Shown here one piece after another: positions 34,878 through 42,830 of a DNA stretch of 64,000 nucleotides (position 1 is its first letter; every line of letters begins with the position of its first letter). Origin of the DNA: FEN-1219 sp964457725. GTDB lineage: Bacteria; Pseudomonadota; Gammaproteobacteria; Steroidobacterales; Rariloculaceae. The stretch spans positions 1-64,000 of the forward strand of contig CAYWGQ010000003.1 in NCBI GenBank assembly GCA_964457725.1. The letters run 5' to 3'. The notes beneath the pieces are model-generated. The model saw nothing but the letters and a program-made list of their open reading frames with translations, did not search any database and had not been told where the DNA came from. The translations under genes and the position numbers were made by a program.

Positions 34878-35822
34878 TCAGCGGTCGAGGTCGCGCACGG
34901 CGGCTGCGAGGAGCGGCGCACAGCCGAGCACGACGAGCCGGTCGCCGAGCGCCGCAGCGCGTCCCCGCGGGTCGCCCGCGCTGTCGGTGACGACGATCGA
35001 ATCGAGGCCTGCGGCGCCGAGCTTCTCGACGGCTCCCGTCGCGAACACACCGTGCGTCGCCGCCGCGTGCACGCTCCGCGCGCCACGTTGCCTTGCCGCC
35101 TCCGCCGCGCGGACCACCGTCGTCCCGCCGGCGATCAGGTCGTCGACGACGATCACGCAAGCGTCGCGGACGTCGCCGGCGAACGCCGTGCCCGCGACCC
35201 GACCTTCGCTCCGCTCCTTCTCCATCAACGCGAGATCGACCGGCCGCCCCGTGCGGGCCGCGAGCGCAGCGGCGAAGCGGCGCGCGCGCTTCATCCCGCC
35301 GGCATCCGGCGACAGCACGACGACGGATTCCGCGGCCTCTGCAGCGTGAGCGAAGTGCTCGACGAAGAGCGGCGACGCCTCGAGATGCACCGTCGGAACA
35401 CGGAACGCGTTCTCGAACGCCGCGGGGTTGTGCACGTCGAGCCCGACGACGACGTCCGTGCCGACCGCCTCGAGCAGCACCGCGACGTAGCGTGAGGTCA
35501 CCGGATCGTGCGGCTTCGTCCGCCGGTCCTTGCGCGCGTAGGCGAGATACGGCACGAGGGCGACGATCTCCGCCGCACCGTCGTCCCGGAGCGCGCCGAT
35601 CATGAACAGCAGCCGGCACAGCTTGTCGTTCGCGCTCTGCCGGTCGTCCGCGAAGAGCGACTGGCATACGACCGCGCGCTCGCCCCGAACCCCGTCGAGC
35701 GGCCGCACCTTGAACTCCGTGTCCTCGAAGTCGCGCTCCTCGTGCGCGGCGAGCTCGAGCCCCGCGGCGGAGGCGATCCGCTCGCCGAGCGCCCGGGTGG
35801 CCTGCAATGCGAAGAGCCTCAT
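34878..35822 (-). CDS. prs: Ribose-phosphate pyrophosphokinase family protein
   Basis: A 314-aa PRPP synthase-like enzyme (ribose-5-phosphate + ATP to PRPP). The flexible-loop region is YARKDRRTKPHDPVTSRYVA, and the PRPP site is VIVVDDLIAGGTT. SLFADDRQSANDKLCRLLFM replaces the usual QSTCXPVNDNLMELL pattern, so this is the divergent Prs subgroup found beside phosphorylases and stress genes rather than the housekeeping one. Divergent from pncB across 117 bp. PRPP supply to pncB and the PRTase is the likely role. Confidence 0.87.
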   Translation of the reverse strand: MRLFALQATRALGERIASAAGLELAAHEERDFEDTEFKVRPLDGVRGERAVVCQSLFADDRQSANDKLCRLLFMIGALRDDGAAEIVALVPYLAYARKDRRTKPHDPVTSRYVAVLLEAVGTDVVVGLDVHNPAAFENAFRVPTVHLEASPLFVEHFAHAAEAAESVVVLSPDAGGMKRARRFAAALAARTGRPVDLALMEKERSEGRVAGTAFAGDVRDACVIVVDDLIAGGTTVVRAAEAARQRGARSVHAAATHGVFATGAVEKLGAAGLDSIVVTDSAGDPRGRAAALGDRLVVLGCAPLLAAAVRDLDR

Positions 35823-35841
35823 CGCTCGTCCTCGATGCACC

Positions 35842-35860
35842 GTCCTGCATATTAGAGGAC
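35842..35860. promoter_or_regulatory. Inverted repeat between prs and pncB, candidate operator
   Basis: GTCCT-N9-AGGAC is a 19-bp dyad lying between the divergent prs and pncB genes. Its spacing equals that of the dyad beside nrtR (53185-53203). Binding by NrtR is a guess from the gene context. Confidence 0.3.
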
Positions 35861-35939
35861 TGCCCGCGGTACTCTTTCCAGCTGACCCCGAGCGCAAGGC
35901 CGGGCGCGGGACCGCCCGCCCCCCGGAAGGAGAGCACAG

Positions 35940-37286
35940 GTGGCCGAGACGGACTGGCTGAAGAGCCCGCTGCTGACCGACCTCTATCAGCTGACGATGC
36001 TGAAGGCGTATCACGATCGCGGGATGCAGGAGACGGCCGTGTTCGAGCTCTTCGTCCGGCGGCTGCCGCCGACCCGCAGCTTCCTGGTCGCGGCCGGGCT
36101 CGAGCAGGCGATCGAGTACCTCGAGACGCTGCGCTTCTCCGCGGAGGATCTGGCCGCCTTGCGTGCGCTCGGCCTGTTCGACGAGACGTTTCTGTCCTGG
36201 CTCGCGGAGTTGCGGTTCACCGGCGACGTCGACGCGATGCCCGAGGGCACGGTGTTCTTCGCGAACGAGCCCGTGCTCCGTGTGGCGGCACCGCTGCCGC
36301 AGGCGCAGCTCGTCGAAAGCCGGCTCGTGAACATCGTGCACTTCCAAACCTTGATCGCGTCGAAAGCCGCGCGCGCCGTGCTGGCCGCGCGCGGCCGGCG
36401 TCTCGTCGATTTCGGCATGCGCCGGGCGCACGGCGCCGAAGCGGCGCTCGCCGCTGCGCGCGCGAGCTACCTCGCGGGCTTCGACGGCACGGCGACCCTT
36501 GCCGCGAATCCGCGCTTCGGCATTCCGGTGTTCGGCACGATGGCGCACTCGTTCATTCAGGCGCACGACTCGGAAGCGGAGGCGTTCGAGCACTTCGCGC
36601 GGTCGCATCGCGGCGCGCTGACGCTTTTGATCGACACGTACGACACCGAGACCGGCGCGCAGCGGACGGCCGAGCTCGCGCGGCGGCTCGCGGCCGAAGG
36701 CATCCGGATCGATTCGGTGCGTCTCGACAGCGGCGACCTCGGCGAGCTCGCGAGGCGCGTGCGAGCGATCCTCGATGCGGGCGGCGCGGGCGGCGTCCGG
36801 ATCTTCGCGAGCGGCGGGCTCGACGAGCGGCAAATCGCGACCCTCGTCGAGGACGGCGCCCCGATCGACGGCTTCGGCGTCGGCACCGCGCTCGACGTCT
36901 CGGACGACGCGCCGTCGCTCGACTACGTCTACAAGCTCCAGGAATACGCGGGACGCCCCCGACGAAAGCGCTCGAGCGGCAAGGCGACCTGGCCCGGACG
37001 GAAGCAGGTGTTCCGGCAGCTCGGCACGGACGGGACCCTCGAGCGCGACATCATCGACGTGCTCGGCGCTTCCGAGCGCGGTACCGCGCTGCTCGAGCCG
37101 GTGCTCCGCGGCGGACGCCGCGTCGGACCGGGGCGCACCCTCGTCGAGGCGCGCGCCCACGCGGCCGCGGAGCTCAAGCGCCTGCCGCAGCCGCTCCGCG
37201 CGCTCGATTCGCGGTTCGAGTATCCGGTCGAGATCTCTTCGGCGCTCGTTGCGCTCGCGGCGGCCGTCGACCGCGAAACGCGCTGA
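35940..37286 (+). CDS. pncB: Nicotinate phosphoribosyltransferase
   Basis: A 448-aa NAD-salvage enzyme making nicotinate mononucleotide from nicotinate and PRPP with ATP. It starts at GTG 35940 behind GGAAGGAG. Signatures are LLTDLYQLTMLKAY, FELFVRRLPPTRSFLVAAGL, RRLVDFGMRRAHGAEAAL (autophosphorylation-site His) and DSVRLDSGDLGELARRVR. The C-terminus contains the VYKLQEYAGRPRRKRS stretch seen in family members. It is expected to draw PRPP from the adjacent prs product and is the counterpart of DosR-regulon pncB2 in mycobacteria. Confidence 0.93.
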   Translation: MAETDWLKSPLLTDLYQLTMLKAYHDRGMQETAVFELFVRRLPPTRSFLVAAGLEQAIEYLETLRFSAEDLAALRALGLFDETFLSWLAELRFTGDVDAMPEGTVFFANEPVLRVAAPLPQAQLVESRLVNIVHFQTLIASKAARAVLAARGRRLVDFGMRRAHGAEAALAAARASYLAGFDGTATLAANPRFGIPVFGTMAHSFIQAHDSEAEAFEHFARSHRGALTLLIDTYDTETGAQRTAELARRLAAEGIRIDSVRLDSGDLGELARRVRAILDAGGAGGVRIFASGGLDERQIATLVEDGAPIDGFGVGTALDVSDDAPSLDYVYKLQEYAGRPRRKRSSGKATWPGRKQVFRQLGTDGTLERDIIDVLGASERGTALLEPVLRGGRRVGPGRTLVEARAHAAAELKRLPQPLRALDSRFEYPVEISSALVALAAAVDRETR

Positions 37287-37359
37287 GCGGAGCGCTCGCC
37301 TCGGACCGCAGCCGGATCCCGCCCCGGGCAGCGGCGGCCTCCGCGCCGCGATGCCTCGC

Positions 37360-38295
37360 TCAGTCCGTCGAGCGCCTCGGCGCGGGAACGAGCAGCACGT
37401 CGCAAGGGCTCTCGACCGCGACGACCTCGGCGGTGCTGCCGAGCAAAGCTTGCTCCACGACGCCCCGCCGCGTCGCGCCGACGATGACGAGCTTCGAGCG
37501 CCGTTCGGCGGCGAGCGCGGCGATCACCTCCGCCGGCTTTCCGGCGCGCAGATCCACCGCGTCGGCCGTGATCCCGTATCCGCCGACGAGCTCGAGCACC
37601 GCCCGCTCGTGCACGCGCTCGATGTTCTCGTTGCCGTAGAACACCCCCGGCAGCACTTCGACGGCCGAGACCCACGAGTAGTCCGCCGGATCGGGATACG
37701 CGTGCGCGATGCGCAGCTCGGCATCGAGCGCACGTGCGAGCCCGCACGCAGCCTCGAGCACGGCATCGTCGAGCCCGCTCGGCTCCGCATGCATGTGGAC
37801 GGGATCGACGGCCGCTAGGATGCGCTCGTAGCCGTCGAACTCGGGGTCCTTCACGAGGAGGATCGGGCACGGCGCGAGGCGCATGACCTGCCAGTCCGTC
37901 GCGGTGAGCCTGGTGTGCGGCACGCCGAGTCGCGGCTCGTGCGCACCGAGCACGAGCAGATCGGCACCGCACTCTTCCACCGCGCGCAGCAAGCCCGCAT
38001 ATACGGGCTGCTCCCAGATCGCTTTCGTCGTGACCGGCACGCCCCAGTCGCGGAGTGACTGCGCGAGCCCGTCGAGGTCGCGCTCCGCGTTGCGGAGCAT
38101 TCCGGCTTGGGCGGAGGCCGCATCCCTGTCGCCGCGAGCAAGCCTGAACGCGACCGAGGAGTCGTAGATGCACGTCGCGAGAACGAGCTCGGCGCCGATG
38201 CGCTCCGCCAGATAGCGGGCGTGGATCGCCGCGAGCGGCATGCCGCGCTCGCCGCGGCGGACGGCGATCAGCGCGCGCTTCGGAGCATCGGCCAT
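37360..38295 (-). CDS. Tandem universal stress protein 1
   Basis: A 311-aa protein with two Usp domains (about 1-150 and 155-305). The second carries the ATP-binding pattern VIVGATRRGVVEQALLGSTAEVVAVESPCDVLLV, G-2x-G-9x-G(S/T). The first domain has LVLGAHEPRLGVPH and lacks the full pattern. The layout matches UspE-like proteins, which support survival in stationary or oxygen-limited cells. The ATG follows the divergent nrdJ region. It is one of three tandem Usp genes in the window. Confidence 0.9.
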   Translation of the reverse strand: MADAPKRALIAVRRGERGMPLAAIHARYLAERIGAELVLATCIYDSSVAFRLARGDRDAASAQAGMLRNAERDLDGLAQSLRDWGVPVTTKAIWEQPVYAGLLRAVEECGADLLVLGAHEPRLGVPHTRLTATDWQVMRLAPCPILLVKDPEFDGYERILAAVDPVHMHAEPSGLDDAVLEAACGLARALDAELRIAHAYPDPADYSWVSAVEVLPGVFYGNENIERVHERAVLELVGGYGITADAVDLRAGKPAEVIAALAAERRSKLVIVGATRRGVVEQALLGSTAEVVAVESPCDVLLVPAPRRSTD

Positions 38296-38352
38296 GGCCC
38301 GATTGTAATACCGCGAGCCCGCGTGCCTAAAATGGCCTTCCAAGGAGCGGCC

Positions 38353-40140
38353 ATGGCCTTCACGACGGAAGTCTCGCGGCACATTTGGGAAACGAAGTAC
38401 CGCTACGGCGAAGAGGCCGATATCGAGGCCACGTGGCGCCGGATCGCGAAGGCGCTCGCGGCGGTGGAACGCGACCCGTCGTGGGAAGAGCGCTTCCTCG
38501 ACGCGCTCGCCGGCTTCCGCTTCCTTCCCGGCGGACGGATCCAGGCCGGAGCCGGCACAGGCCTGCGGGTGACGCTCTTCAACTGCTTCGTGATGGGCAC
38601 GATCGAGGATTCGCTCGACGGCATCTTCGACGGTTTGAAGGAAGGTGCGCTCACGATGCAGCAAGGGGGCGGCGTCGGCTACGACTTCTCGACGCTCCGG
38701 CCGGCCGGCACGCCGGCGAAGGCGGTCGGCGGCGTAGCGTCCGGCCCGCTGTCGTTCATGCGGATCTGGGACGCGATGTGCGCGACCCTCCTCTCGACCG
38801 GGGCGCGCCGCGGGGCGATGATGGCGACGCTTCGCGCGGACCACCCGGACATCGAGGCGTTCATCCGCGCGAAAGCGGTTCCCGGCGAGCTCAGCAACTT
38901 CAACCTCTCCGTGCTCGTCCCCGACGACCTCGTGCAGGCCGTCCGCGACGATGCCGAGTGGCCGCTCGTGTTTCCGCTCGGCGAGGAGCCCGCCGACGGC
39001 CGCGAGGTCGTGATGCGGCGCTGGTCCGGCAGCCTCGAGCCCGTCGAATGCGTCGTGCACCGCCGCGTCCGCGCACGGGCGTTGTGGGAGACGCTGATGC
39101 GGTCGACCTACGACTACGCCGAGCCGGGTGTGCTGTTCATCGACCGCATCAACCGCTCGAACAACCTCTGGTACCGCGAGCACATCAGCGCGACGAATCC
39201 GTGCGGCGAGATTCCTCTGCCGCCGTACGGCGCGTGCGACCTGGGATCGATCAACCTCGTGCCGTTCGTCAGGGAACCGTTCACCGCCGCCGCGGCGCTC
39301 GACATGGACGCGATCATCGCGACGGTCGCCGTCGCGGTACGCATGATGAACAACGTGATCGACGTGTCGCGTTTTCCGCTGCCCCGCCAGGCGGAGATGG
39401 CTCGCGGCACGCGCCGAATCGGCCTAGGGATCACCGGCCTCGCGGATGCGCTGATCATGCTCGGGCTGCATTACGGCGAGCCTCGGGCGCGCGAGCTCGC
39501 GGCAGGCGTGATGCAGAGCATCTGCCACGCCGCCTACCGGACGTCCGTCGCGCTCGCCCGCGAGAAGGGCCCGTTTCCGTTCTTCGAGCGCGAGCGCTAT
39601 CTCGCCGGAGAATTCGTCGCGACGTTGCCGGCAGAAATCCGCGACGGGATCGCACGGCACGGCATACGCAACAGTCACCTGACCGCGATCGCGCCGACCG
39701 GGACGATCAGCTTGCTCGCAAACAACGTGTCCAGCGGCATCGAGCCCGTCTACGCGTTCCATTACCGCCGGAGAATGCTCGAGCGCGACGGGAGCTTGCG
39801 CGAGTACGACCTCGTCGACAACGCGCTCGAGCGCTGGCGGGCGCTCTATGGCTCGGCGCCGCCGCCGTCCGCGTTCGTCGCCTCGGCCGACCTCGCGCCG
39901 GCGGCGCATCTGGACATGCAGGCGGCGCTGCAGCCGTTCGTCGACAACTCGATCTCGAAGACGATCAACGTGCCGGCCGAGATGCCGTTCGAGCAGTTCA
40001 AGGACGTCTACCGCGAGGCGTTCGAGCGCGGGCTGAAGGGCTGCACGACGTACCGCCCGAACGCGATCACCGGCGCCGTCCTCGAAGCCGCGCCGCAGGA
40101 CGCAAAGCTCTGCTGCACGCCGGAACGCGAAGCCGACTGA
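38353..40140 (+). CDS. nrdJ: Adenosylcobalamin-dependent (class II) ribonucleotide reductase
   Basis: A 595-aa enzyme reducing ribonucleotides without oxygen. AAGGAG precedes ATG 38353; an ATG 21 bases earlier is less well placed. Active-site Cys lies in VTLFNCFVMGTIED, the radical-site segment is SATNPCGEIPLPPYGACDLG, and the phosphate loop is APTGTISLLA. Full NrdJ/NrdZ proteins often exceed 650-700 residues and end in a CxxC tail. Here the chain ends early in a vicinal pair (KLCCTPERE), so re-reduction may rely on that pair or on thioredoxin. It is the analogue of DosR-regulon nrdZ. Confidence 0.92.
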   Translation: MAFTTEVSRHIWETKYRYGEEADIEATWRRIAKALAAVERDPSWEERFLDALAGFRFLPGGRIQAGAGTGLRVTLFNCFVMGTIEDSLDGIFDGLKEGALTMQQGGGVGYDFSTLRPAGTPAKAVGGVASGPLSFMRIWDAMCATLLSTGARRGAMMATLRADHPDIEAFIRAKAVPGELSNFNLSVLVPDDLVQAVRDDAEWPLVFPLGEEPADGREVVMRRWSGSLEPVECVVHRRVRARALWETLMRSTYDYAEPGVLFIDRINRSNNLWYREHISATNPCGEIPLPPYGACDLGSINLVPFVREPFTAAAALDMDAIIATVAVAVRMMNNVIDVSRFPLPRQAEMARGTRRIGLGITGLADALIMLGLHYGEPRARELAAGVMQSICHAAYRTSVALAREKGPFPFFERERYLAGEFVATLPAEIRDGIARHGIRNSHLTAIAPTGTISLLANNVSSGIEPVYAFHYRRRMLERDGSLREYDLVDNALERWRALYGSAPPPSAFVASADLAPAAHLDMQAALQPFVDNSISKTINVPAEMPFEQFKDVYREAFERGLKGCTTYRPNAITGAVLEAAPQDAKLCCTPEREAD

Positions 40141-40209
40141 ACGCAGCGCGGAGGCCGCGCTCGATGCGTAGGCCGCGCACCGGCGCGACGGAGATGCTAC
40201 GGTAAGCCG

Positions 40210-40401
40210 ATGAGGACACACGCCGTGCGTCGCATCGCGCGCTCGCAATGGCAGCCGCCGGATCGGCCGCCCGGCGGACCGCCGGAGGTGCCGGGCACCC
40301 CGGAGCCGAGCCCCGGGCCGCCGCCGGAAGAAGCACCGCCGCCGAACGAGCCGGCGCCCACGCCGGAGCCGCCCGGCGCCCCGCCGCCGCGGGACGGCTG
40401 A
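40210..40401 (+). CDS. Small proline-rich ORF
   Basis: A 63-codon ORF 69 bases after nrdJ. After a basic start (RTHAVRRIARSQW) it is nearly all Pro, Glu, Gly and Ala (PGPPPEEAPPPNEPAPTPEP). There is no strong ribosome site. It could be a disordered peptide or a chance ORF in GC-rich DNA; the amphoteric PE/PP composition slightly favours a real product. Confidence 0.3.
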   Translation: MRTHAVRRIARSQWQPPDRPPGGPPEVPGTPEPSPGPPPEEAPPPNEPAPTPEPPGAPPPRDG

Positions 40402-40431
40402 CGAACGGGAGCCGACGGTTGCCGGGCGCCG

Positions 40432-40731
40432 TCAGGCGACGGCGCGAACGACCTTGGCCAGTGCCTCCTCGCCGCGCAGACGGTACATCCGGTCGACGAT
40501 GTCGACCGCGAGCAGCCGTCCGCGGCAATAACGGCCATCGAGCTCGCGCACGAGGCGCTCGCCGATGGATTGTTCACGCAGCTCGACGAAGCAAACCCTC
40601 TCTCGCTCGCCGTGCCACTCGTCGCCGACGGCGAGGATCGAGCGCACGCCCGGATAAGCCGCGAGCAGCTTGCGCGCAGTCGTTTCTTCGGCTTCGAAAG
40701 GAAGATTGGCGATGCGGACTCGAATAGTCAT
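40432..40731 (-). CDS. RRM-domain RNA-binding protein
   Basis: A 99-aa protein that is essentially one RNA recognition motif. RNP2 is VRIANLPF near residue 5, and RNP1-like VCFVELREQS lies near 55, with the final strand RGRLLAVDIVD. The usual aromatic residues of RNP1 are partly kept (one Phe). Bacterial single-RRM proteins are often cold- or stress-related. Start ATG 40731 lies seven bases after a perfect hairpin, which may affect translation. Confidence 0.68.
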   Translation of the reverse strand: MTIRVRIANLPFEAEETTARKLLAAYPGVRSILAVGDEWHGERERVCFVELREQSIGERLVRELDGRYCRGRLLAVDIVDRMYRLRGEEALAKVVRAVA

Positions 40732-40738
40732 TCGTCTT

Positions 40739-40754
40739 ACCGTCTGCTGACGGT
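40739..40754 (-). promoter_or_regulatory. Hairpin just upstream of the RRM gene start
   Basis: ACCGTC-TGCT-GACGGT is a perfect 6-bp stem with a 4-nt loop, ending seven bases before the RRM start codon and covering the ribosome-site region. It could control translation, including self-binding by the RRM product; that is inference. Confidence 0.4.
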
Positions 40755-40797
40755 CTCGATCGGATGACAGTATCGGCGATCGCGGGCGCGTCGCTCG

Positions 40798-40815
40798 ATC
40801 CGTAATTCTACGGAT
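40798..40815. promoter_or_regulatory. 7-bp perfect inverted repeat downstream of the isochorismatase-fold gene
   Basis: ATCCGTA-ATTC-TACGGAT forms a 7-bp stem with a 4-nt loop 37 bases after the hydrolase stop codon and about 67 bases before the RRM start. It may be a terminator without T-run or an operator. Confidence 0.35.
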
Positions 40816-40851
40816 GAGCGTGCCGCTGCTCGTCGTCCGCAAATCGTCCGT

Positions 40852-41892
40852 TCAACGGCCGCCGCCGAGGTCCGGCCACTCCGACAGCGGTTCCGTCGAT
40901 CGCACGACGTGCATCCCGGCCGCCGCGAACCGGCGGAACGCACGGTCCGCCTCGTCGCCGTAGTCGATCACGTTCGGCACGACGACCGGCGACGTGCAAT
41001 CCTCGAGCAGGTAGACCTTGCGCGCGAGCGCGCGCTCCTGCGCCTCGATCCCCGCAAGGAGATCGTCGATCGTCCAAGCGACGCAATGGCTCTTCGCCTG
41101 GCCGGCGACGACGATCGCGTCGAATGAGAGCAGCTCCTCGGTCAGCGCCCGGTCCTTCGCGGCGATCGGCTTGCCGTCCGCGCCCTCGGTGACCTCCGGA
41201 CCGAGCACGGAATAGTGCTCGGTCAACGCGTTGTCGCCTTTCAGGTGGAAGCTCGGTCGGCTCGTCCGGGCGATGCCGTGAAAGAACATCGCCTCCTCGA
41301 TCAGCGACACGAGCGCGTGGCCGATGCCTCCGAGCATGCTGTGGTACGGCCACACGGTCAGGGCGAACTTGCCGCTGCGCTCGAGCTGCGCGGCATAGTG
41401 CTCGAGGTGCCGGTCGGCGAGCTCCGGAGCGAGCCCGAGCGCCGCCGCCGCGGCCGGGTTGAAGCGCCAACGCCCGCGCCGGACGTCCTCGAGCGTGACG
41501 ATCGTGTACGGCGGCGGCGGCTCGCCGCGCTCGTCCAGAAGACACGCCGCGTGGAAGATCTGGATCGCCTGATGCGTGTCCATCGTCGGCACGATGGTCG
41601 TGATCGTGCCGAGGTTCCGGTAGATGAACGCTGCGAGGCGCCGCGTGTCCTCGACCGCCCCCATGCCGGAGCGCCCGCCGACGAAGAGCTCGAAGCCCGG
41701 GATGCAGAACGTGTTCTGCACGTCGACGAGCAGCAGCGCGAGCCGAAACCGATCGTCGGCGGCGGGCCCGATGCGGTGTCTCGCCGCCCAAGCGCGCGCG
41801 TCGCGTGCGCGCTCCTCGTACGGTACCCGCCAGACCTCGGCCGCGCGGCCGTCGTCGAAATGCTCGGGTAGCGGGTACTCGCGGAACGTCAT
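40852..41892 (-). CDS. Isochorismatase-fold cysteine hydrolase (nicotinamidase-like)
   Basis: A 346-aa cysteine hydrolase behind GAGAGG. The N-terminal catalytic Asp57 lies in ALLLVDVQNTFC, and the nucleophile Cys in AGQAKSHCVAWT near residue 270. It is longer than classic nicotinamidases (about 200 aa), with an insertion rich in His (MDTHQAIQIFHAACLL, WPYHSMLGG). Nicotinamide deamidation to feed PncB would fit the neighbourhood, but substrate is not proven by motifs; other amide or isochorismate substrates are possible. Confidence 0.8.
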   Translation of the reverse strand: MTFREYPLPEHFDDGRAAEVWRVPYEERARDARAWAARHRIGPAADDRFRLALLLVDVQNTFCIPGFELFVGGRSGMGAVEDTRRLAAFIYRNLGTITTIVPTMDTHQAIQIFHAACLLDERGEPPPPYTIVTLEDVRRGRWRFNPAAAAALGLAPELADRHLEHYAAQLERSGKFALTVWPYHSMLGGIGHALVSLIEEAMFFHGIARTSRPSFHLKGDNALTEHYSVLGPEVTEGADGKPIAAKDRALTEELLSFDAIVVAGQAKSHCVAWTIDDLLAGIEAQERALARKVYLLEDCTSPVVVPNVIDYGDEADRAFRRFAAAGMHVVRSTEPLSEWPDLGGGR

Positions 41893-41980
41893 CTCGAACC
41901 TCTCCGAACGGGTATCGCTTCCACTACAACGCTAAATGACGGGACCGAGCCGCGACGATACGAAGTTTTACGTAAGGCGA

Positions 41981-42002
41981 CGGCTCCAAGATTTGGGAGC
42001 CG
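41981..42002. terminator. Hairpin downstream of the holin-like gene
   Basis: A 7-bp stem (CGGCTCC/GGAGCCG) with an 8-nt loop lies 28 bases beyond the stop of the minus-strand membrane protein gene. No T-run follows on that strand, so termination is uncertain. Confidence 0.35.
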
Positions 42003-42029
42003 CGCGGCTGCGGAGCGCGCCGGACGGCG

Positions 42030-42473
42030 CTACGGCTCGGCGCTCTGCGACGACCGCCCGCGCCGGCCGCCGCCCATGCCGAGGGCGACGCCCGCGACGA
42101 AGCTCGACACGACGAGATCGGCGCGCCGCGCGCTCGACTCCGAAGCGGCGTCGCCGCGGATCGCCGCACTGCTCGGCGGCGCCTCCTGCGGGCGCGCCGC
42201 GCCCCGTTGCGGCTCCGGCTTCTCCGCGAGCGCGGACCTCGCCGCGAGCGCGAAGGCCGCCGCGAGACCGACCGCGATCGCCGCGGTTGCGCTCGCCGCG
42301 AGCCACGCGCTGACGAGCGTCGCGAGATAGAGGTAAACCGCGGCGAACAGGAACACGCAGCCGACGACGGCCGCGGCGGCGGCCAGAACGCCGAGCAGCG
42401 CGGCCGCGCGCCAGCGGCGAATACGGCCGGCGGCCGCCTGCGCGAGCCCGCGAAACGGTGCGCCGAGGTTCAT
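42030..42473 (-). CDS. Holin-superfamily-like small membrane protein
   Basis: A 147-aa protein with two adjacent transmembrane helices (LLGVLAAAAAVVGCVFLFAAVYLYLA and ASATAAIAVGLAAAFALAA) and a charged C-terminal tail containing a short Gly-rich hydrophobic stretch (SFVAGVALGMGGG). This resembles the phage-holin-like/YqjE proteins that sit beside DUF883 genes; no other phage gene is near. It starts 5 nt after the DUF883 stop. A membrane-stress role with ribosome-associated DUF883 proteins is a family-based guess. Confidence 0.6.
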   Translation of the reverse strand: MNLGAPFRGLAQAAAGRIRRWRAAALLGVLAAAAAVVGCVFLFAAVYLYLATLVSAWLAASATAAIAVGLAAAFALAARSALAEKPEPQRGAARPQEAPPSSAAIRGDAASESSARRADLVVSSFVAGVALGMGGGRRGRSSQSAEP

Positions 42474-42478
42474 CCGGG

Positions 42479-42760
42479 TCAGCGCCCGGAATCGAGCAGC
42501 TTGCCGATCAGGAAACCGATGCCGAACGCGGTCAGCAGGCTCGCGATCGGCCGCTCCTCGAGCTCGCGGCCGACGAGCTCCTCGGCGGCGGCCAGGCTCG
42601 CGCGCGCCCGCTCGCTGATTTCCTCGAGCGCCTCGTTGCTCCGCGCGGCGCCGAGATCCTTGATCCCGCGTGCGATCGAGGCGACGTCGCGGCGGAGCGC
42701 CTCGAGGTCGCCCTTCAGCTTGTCGATGTCGGCGGCGAGGTCCGTGGTTGTCGTTGTCAT
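42479..42760 (-). CDS. DUF883/ElaB/YqjD-like membrane-anchored protein
   Basis: A 93-aa protein: a long amphipathic helix (DLAADIDKLKGDLEALRRDV...), then a C-terminal glycine-zipper membrane segment (PIASLLTAFGIGFLIGKLLD). This is the layout of YqjD/ElaB, which tether ribosomes to the inner membrane in stationary phase. ATG 42760 follows GGGAGCCCCGGACG. It forms a pair with the holin-like gene downstream, as in the yqjD-yqjE arrangement of E. coli. Confidence 0.75.
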   Translation of the reverse strand: MTTTTTDLAADIDKLKGDLEALRRDVASIARGIKDLGAARSNEALEEISERARASLAAAEELVGRELEERPIASLLTAFGIGFLIGKLLDSGR

Positions 42761-42830
42761 CGTCCGGGGCTCCCGTCGAAGCGGCTGATAGTATGCCGCG
42801 TGCCGTGCCCCTTCAATGGCACCGGTCGCG

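Noticed and set aside
42030..42473. Prophage suggested by a holin-like protein
   Set aside because: No other phage gene is nearby; the pairing with a DUF883 gene fits a YqjD/YqjE-type cellular pair.
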